This document shows positions 58,996-64,000 of a stretch of DNA of 64,000 nucleotides, one piece after another. The stretch's first letter is position 1; each line of letters begins with the position of its first letter. The stretch comes from Paramarasmius palmivorus (lineage: Eukaryota > Basidiomycota > Agaricomycetes > Agaricales > Marasmiaceae), in NCBI GenBank assembly GCA_037176845.1, contig JAYKXP010000048.1, forward strand, positions 1-64,000, in the 5' to 3' direction. Below the pieces are notes generated by a model. The model was not told the origin of the DNA, ran no database searches, and saw only the letters and a list, made by a program, of their open reading frames with translations. A program made the translations under genes and the position numbers.

Positions 58996-61900
58996 CTGAA
59001 GGTTTGAAGATACCTATGTTCTATGCCATTCCTTGCATAATTTGCATATCCATGAACGTTCTACTCTTTCTTTTCTTCTTCTCCAGGCTTTGATTACTTA
59101 TAGGATACCACAATACACGGAGGTGTTCCGAGTTCAACTATGCACTCTATTTACTGAACTTGCTGTATCAGATATGTATATTGGTCATTACAGTGTACGG
59201 AAATGTTCGACTACGCGCTCTATCTATCAGATATCATTGACTATATATATCGGCTTTACTGTGCAACAAAGTGCCCGACTTCGACGTCCACAATCATATC
59301 ACGACGGGTGTAAATTTCTGGAACATTTCTTTCCGCTTCGCTCGTCCTTGTGTTCGCTTGATGCGCTTTCGATAGTGTCCATGCGTTTCCTGGGCATGCG
59401 CTTTGATGATCGTTCATCAAGCCAGCAACAGTACACCTCTTTCATTCTTTCCTTCTCGTCACTATATCCCACTGCATCTCGGTATCCTCAACGAGAAACC
59501 CAGGAGATTGGCCATGGTGTGCTCGTATTCCGGATCCATATTCCGACCCTTTGAGTCAGGAAGACCGAATCTAGGTGTCCGCTCGATGCCCTTCTATAAC
59601 GAATGGCTAAACCTATGGAGACGGGCCTGGTATTCCCTGCACCGTGCGCGGATGATACCTGGATAAGCAGCACGTCAGCCGAAGAACGAGATAGTATAAA
59701 GGGGTCACCAACCTCGGCAGATGGCTAGTAACCAGCGAAGGAACCACCAGCTCAACACTTGAACAATTTCTGGTACGATAACATTGTCTACGGCTCGATG
59801 ATACTCCGAGGAAGTCGGCTTGCACACGCAACCGACTTGAGCGGTCCCTGATAATCCCCAATATTAGGTCGTACGTTGAATGAGAGCATCTAGTAGAGGC
59901 GAGAGCGAGGGGTAGATCGATAATGGCGGTGAAAGGTGCACAGTACAGTGGAAATGATGGTCCTGTATACGTTTGACCCACGGCCTTGAGTCGTGGACCG
60001 GAAGATGTCGTTGTAGACACCACAAGTCAGGGTACGTGCCTGACATGGATGTCTGACTTTAGGGATCAATATCCATGTGTTGCTTTGAAGAATGGATGGA
60101 GTACTGGAAGCCGTCCAGCGAAATGAAGTAAAACATCACAGAAGGTCCTATGTCGGCGGTCTTGCGTCTCCACAGGCAGGTAGCTCTAAACGAGCGAGCT
60201 ACAATGTCCTGTCAATATCCCACGTCTTGGCACCTGTATAGAATCGCCTGAGTTTGCGGAAGACAGGGAGCCGACAAAAGACACGCACCCTGATCCGACT
60301 GTCGATCCTTGCAATTGATCCTCTTCGCCTGAGAGATCCAAGATGGGTCCTCAACTCGGCCTGATGTTCTATCTTCTCCGAGACATGAGGAGCCAATACC
60401 GACGACAGGAAGGTTTGAAGCTTGATGCGAGCTGGTAGGAGTGTCTCTAGCACCAAGCATTCTGTTTTCTTCCTGATCATCTCTGCTTCGCCTCGTCCTC
60501 CTTAACGGCAAGGATACGGCTATCGAGCGCCAGGCTTTGTAGCCTGCATCCGACAATTTCTGGTGGTGCGATAGTTCCCCTACTGGCTCCAGCTGACGAT
60601 AACTCGAAGGCTTTAGCGACACCGTAACCTCACACCAATCTCTATCCGGACGAGGTCTGAAGACAGCTTCAAGAGAGGGTGTGTGTCAGCTAACAAAATC
60701 TTCGAGCGAGCAACACAGGACCTACCAATGCCAGGAACGTTGAATAGCACGATCGCCATCCTCAAGACCGATATCTGGTTCCAAACGAGCTCCAGATATG
60801 CAAATGCCCATGAAAGGTACTTTGAACGAAAGGATGTCTCAGCTAAAGCCTAAAAACACGAAAATAGCACCCACCGAACGTGCTTTCACTTTCCCAGTCT
60901 CGGTAACAGCGATTCCTACGTGGTGTACGCCTCCCCTTACGCGGATACCCAGATGTTGGTCTCCGGCCTGAGCTCGAGATATACAAGGCAGACAAGGTCG
61001 TCTGATGCATCTCGGTTTAAAGAGTGAAGAGGAGTACTAGGCTGTTTGCAGCGTTGACTGTAGCATGCTCCGAGTTGTTGCCGACGATGAAAGGATGGTG
61101 AAGATGGAAGTGAACGTTGATGTTACATGGTATCCATTTCGCTCTTCCGTCTTCGAACTGAGAAACCATACGTTTCACAGAGTTCGTGCATCCTGGGCGA
61201 ACGCATGCTACACGAGATACGGCTGATGGGGCTGAGTAATGGGGCAATGTCGCAGGATACGCTGAACTATGCGCCCGACCTCGATAGCCCAAAGAGGACT
61301 AAAGGTACGTCCGCAAAGTTGGTGGAGGCACTCGTCACTACCGCGAAAAGAAAAAGAACTTTGACCAGTGAATGTTGCGCCCCTGGATGGAAGGTACATC
61401 CACGCCTCCCGCCTAAATGAACACCAGCAACCTTCAAGACATCTTGGCTTTGGCGTAATGCTTGGTCCCATGTAACCGCTGGCAGCCGCTGCGCTTCCGA
61501 TGGCAAGTGCACCCTACAGAACATCGCCCACACACTGGTGTTACGAGCTCAATGAGAGCCTGGGCGATTACCCGTCGCTCTAGAGCCGAATTCGAACTTT
61601 GTATTTGAGGAATGGCATGGAAGAATTGAGGTACGGGGGAAGGGCAGTGGGGGTCGTGGTTGGTGTCTGGGATGCATAAGGATTCGGGAATGAGGGCTTT
61701 CTGGGCTCGTTGAGATGAGTGAGTTTCAAGTTACTCTTTCCGGGGACTATAGATAGTGAATGTCAGGAAAAACATGTTAAAAAGGCCGGAAAAGAAGACA
61801 GCCTACCTGGGTGTACCTCTAGAGCGCAACACCAAAACCCAATACTCTGAGCTCTACTACGCCGCTCTGAAGGTAAGAAAGCCTCCTAGCATGCCGGACA

Positions 61901-62769
61901 GCAGGAAATCGTTCATGACTTGGTGGAGCACGCGAGGAGAATTTGGTTGGGAGAAAGGGAGCGGAAAGACAATCTGTGCACGATTGCCAGATACAGCGGA
62001 GAGTTGAAATGGAACGCGTTGGCGCTGCGTGAAAAAGAACTCGAGGTGAAGGGAGTCGAGTCGAGGACATCTGGCGGAAACCTGAGCGAGGGATAGGCTT
62101 GCAACGTTTCGCATTGGATGTCCTCAAGTCGCTGGACACGGGGAGCTGGTTGAGAAAGTCGGAGAGAATAGCTATAGGTTGACAGAGGACGTTTTAGGAG
62201 GTATGAGTATCGCCTTGTAGGTGTGCTCGAGTGTTGGGAGGCCTAGGGAGGACCTGAGGCATGAGCAATTGTGAAAGGCCTAGAGTAGCGTATACACCTA
62301 CCAAGCTTAAGGGATCTGAATAGTTGAGGCAGAACTTGCATGTAATTTGAGTGAGCTTTCTAAAAGCGAATCAGAAACAAAGATAATGGAAAGAACGTGA
62401 CTGAGCTTACCTTTACAGGCTAAAAAACAGTGGATGAACATATCGTTGAGCGATGTGGACGTTTTGAGCAAGGTCATCGAGTGCCGCCGGCAAACGCGTA
62501 CCCAATTTCCACCATGTCACGTCGAAAGCTCTACCATGCGTAGACCTTTTCAAACAGCACCACAGGTACTTCTTCCTTTGATTACTGGGTATCTGAAACA
62601 CTCAATCTATCTTTCAAAGCATTACCACACGTCCCCAACCATAGATATCATTCCGGCCTCTCGCCAGCGGATCCTCAGCCTACGCCAGTTGAGGTTATAC
62701 TCCAAGGGACCAAGGCTACGCTTGAAGTTGGAATTTGCCAATACACCGCTGTTCTCCGGAATCCATGCG
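58996..62769. other. Relic or unidentified fragments
   Basis: Minus-strand frames at 60212-60622 and 61267-61533 and a plus-strand frame at 61756-62007 are the longest. None has a recognisable domain. 59196-59690 has weak similarity to 38190-38340. Confidence 0.35.
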
Positions 62770-63720
62770 ACATCTCGAGCTACTTTCAGGATATGGAAGA
62801 AATCTCAACACCCGCAAACTGCTCCGCCTATGCCTATGCCTATGCCAAAGCCCTCTACGCGCTGGTGTCCTCATCACGCTCCTCACTCCGCCAATTACCT
62901 TCCTCCTCATCTGCTCCGTTCCATGAAGATTCCCTCCAACAACCCATATTCATCAAACACGCTTGCTGAATCTGGCGGCTCAGGTATCGCGAGTACCTCA
63001 AGGCACTCGAGACCTGGATGAAGGTTGGGGAGAAAAGGCTGAGAGTAGAACTGCGAATAAGAGATCTGAGAAGAGCAGCAGTGGGTTAGTTGGGCACCTT
63101 TTGAAAGCTGGGCCGATATGTCGCCAGGTAAGTCCTCTTCCTGCTCTGTTTTGTGACGAGGCTGATTATTCTTAATAGAAGCATGTAGAGATGGCGCGAA
63201 ACACCACGTTATACAGGTACTAGAAGACTGCAAGGTTGAATAACCCATATACTGCAGACTAAGTATGTCATCACCCTTTCTCCATCTGTTGCCCTTTGCT
63301 GATATGAGCACACTAGGCTCAACTCTACAGCAGGAGTCGTCGTCATATACGGCCTCATACCAGCTATCATTATCAACATAATCCATCGTGCGTACCCTTA
63401 TCTCTTCCCAAAATCCATATACTTATAGCATAACCCTCGTCGCACAGGTACACCACAGCAAAAACAAACGCATAAAAACTATCAACACCAGCTCTTCGTC
63501 TGGTAGAAACCTCGTGCCAACGTACGCAAGGTTGAAGGTACAGGGCGGGAGTGCCGATAATCGCTGGGCCACTTTGTAGTATGTGTTTCTTTTTCTCAGC
63601 TACTGCCCCCATTATCCCAATATCTCCCGTTCTTTCCGCCATTTCTCCGTCCCCTCTGGTTTGAAGAATGACCACTGACCAAATGCTACTTGCAGACCTC
63701 GTGTAGCCCCTCGAAAGCTG
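62770..63720. repeat. Duplicated block related to 40945-41890
   Basis: Same order and orientation as 40945-41890, including the ending CCCCTCGAA.GCTGTCTTC. It extends the segmental duplication to nearly the right end of the window. Confidence 0.65.
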
Positions 63721-64000
63721 TCTTCGTCACGTTGGACATGAGCCATTAGACGGAGACATCGACGATAGAGCCTAAACATATTGTCGTGCGGAGGATACTT
63801 AGGTATGTAAACCTGCTATTCGGTTCCGGCTTTCCTTTGCATGTTTGTGTTTCGCTAATCATTACCTTGACGCGCTCTTCGCGATGCGCTGACTTATCTC
63901 TTGTTTTCTTTTTGACTACTTCCTCTCTTTTCACTCGAGCTAACATTTTCGCCCGTCTAGATCATTCAACGTTGACTAAAAGTTGCAGACCCTGAGTCCC

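Noticed and set aside
1..64000. CRISPR arrays, operons, ribosome binding sites, rRNA genes
   Set aside because: The window is eukaryotic and intron-rich; no regular spacer-repeat array or rRNA-like sequence was seen. tRNA genes were not searched exhaustively by eye.

Overview
The window is nuclear DNA of a basidiomycete fungus, almost certainly an agaricomycete and probably Agaricales. The grounds are genes cut by many ~50-nt GT-AG introns, two KDZ-type (Kyakuja-Dileera-Zisupton) transposases with fungal CxC cysteine clusters, a fungal TET/JBP dioxygenase, an agaric-type HNH nuclease, and a protein family (two copies here) that I know only from agaricomycetes. Nothing looks bacterial or viral. 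Exon coordinates below were joined by hand from splice sites and reading phase.

Region 1 (about 3.8-22.8 kb) is a transposon inside a transposase gene. A CxC5/CxC6-type KDZ transposase gene on the + strand runs from about 3848 to 21298. One of its introns holds a complete 14.4-kb second element (4506-18936). That element has 385-bp terminal inverted repeats (TIRs) that differ at one base apart from their outermost ~15 bp, and a 7-bp candidate target duplication. Removing the element leaves a 49-nt intron and an intact reading phase. The inner element carries six genes: a complete CxC2-KDZ transposase (-), an HNH nuclease (-), a Ras-family GTPase (-), a small protein with tandem SUMO-interacting-like motifs (-), a TET/JBP 2-oxoglutarate/Fe(II) dioxygenase (+), and a large transposon-associated protein (+) broken by one in-frame TGA. 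KDZ transposons carrying TET/JBP genes are established in fungi. The Ras gene and the SIM-repeat protein are the unexpected cargo. The dioxygenase and the SIM protein share a 160-bp divergent promoter. I infer a self-mobilising element that modifies or demodifies DNA, may engage SUMO-based chromatin control, and may tap host signalling.

Region 2 (about 22-32 kb) holds a MYND-finger gene, a 1.9-kb satellite-like tandem repeat with a 242-bp higher-order period, and then gene-poor relic DNA with a nested ~1.4-kb non-autonomous transposon.

Region 3 (about 32.7-64 kb) is dominated by two diverged direct copies of a ~5-kb segment (32.7-37.7 and 54.1-59.0 kb). Each carries one copy of a multi-exon agaricomycete-specific gene. 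A further matching stretch near 41-42 and 63-64 kb suggests an original duplication of 9-10 kb. Between the copies lie decayed genes (FAD monooxygenase, riboflavin-pathway DHBP synthase, an unidentified helical family), a pogo-like MITE and a small foldback repeat. Much of the window outside the inner element is eroded and has no gene that I can support.
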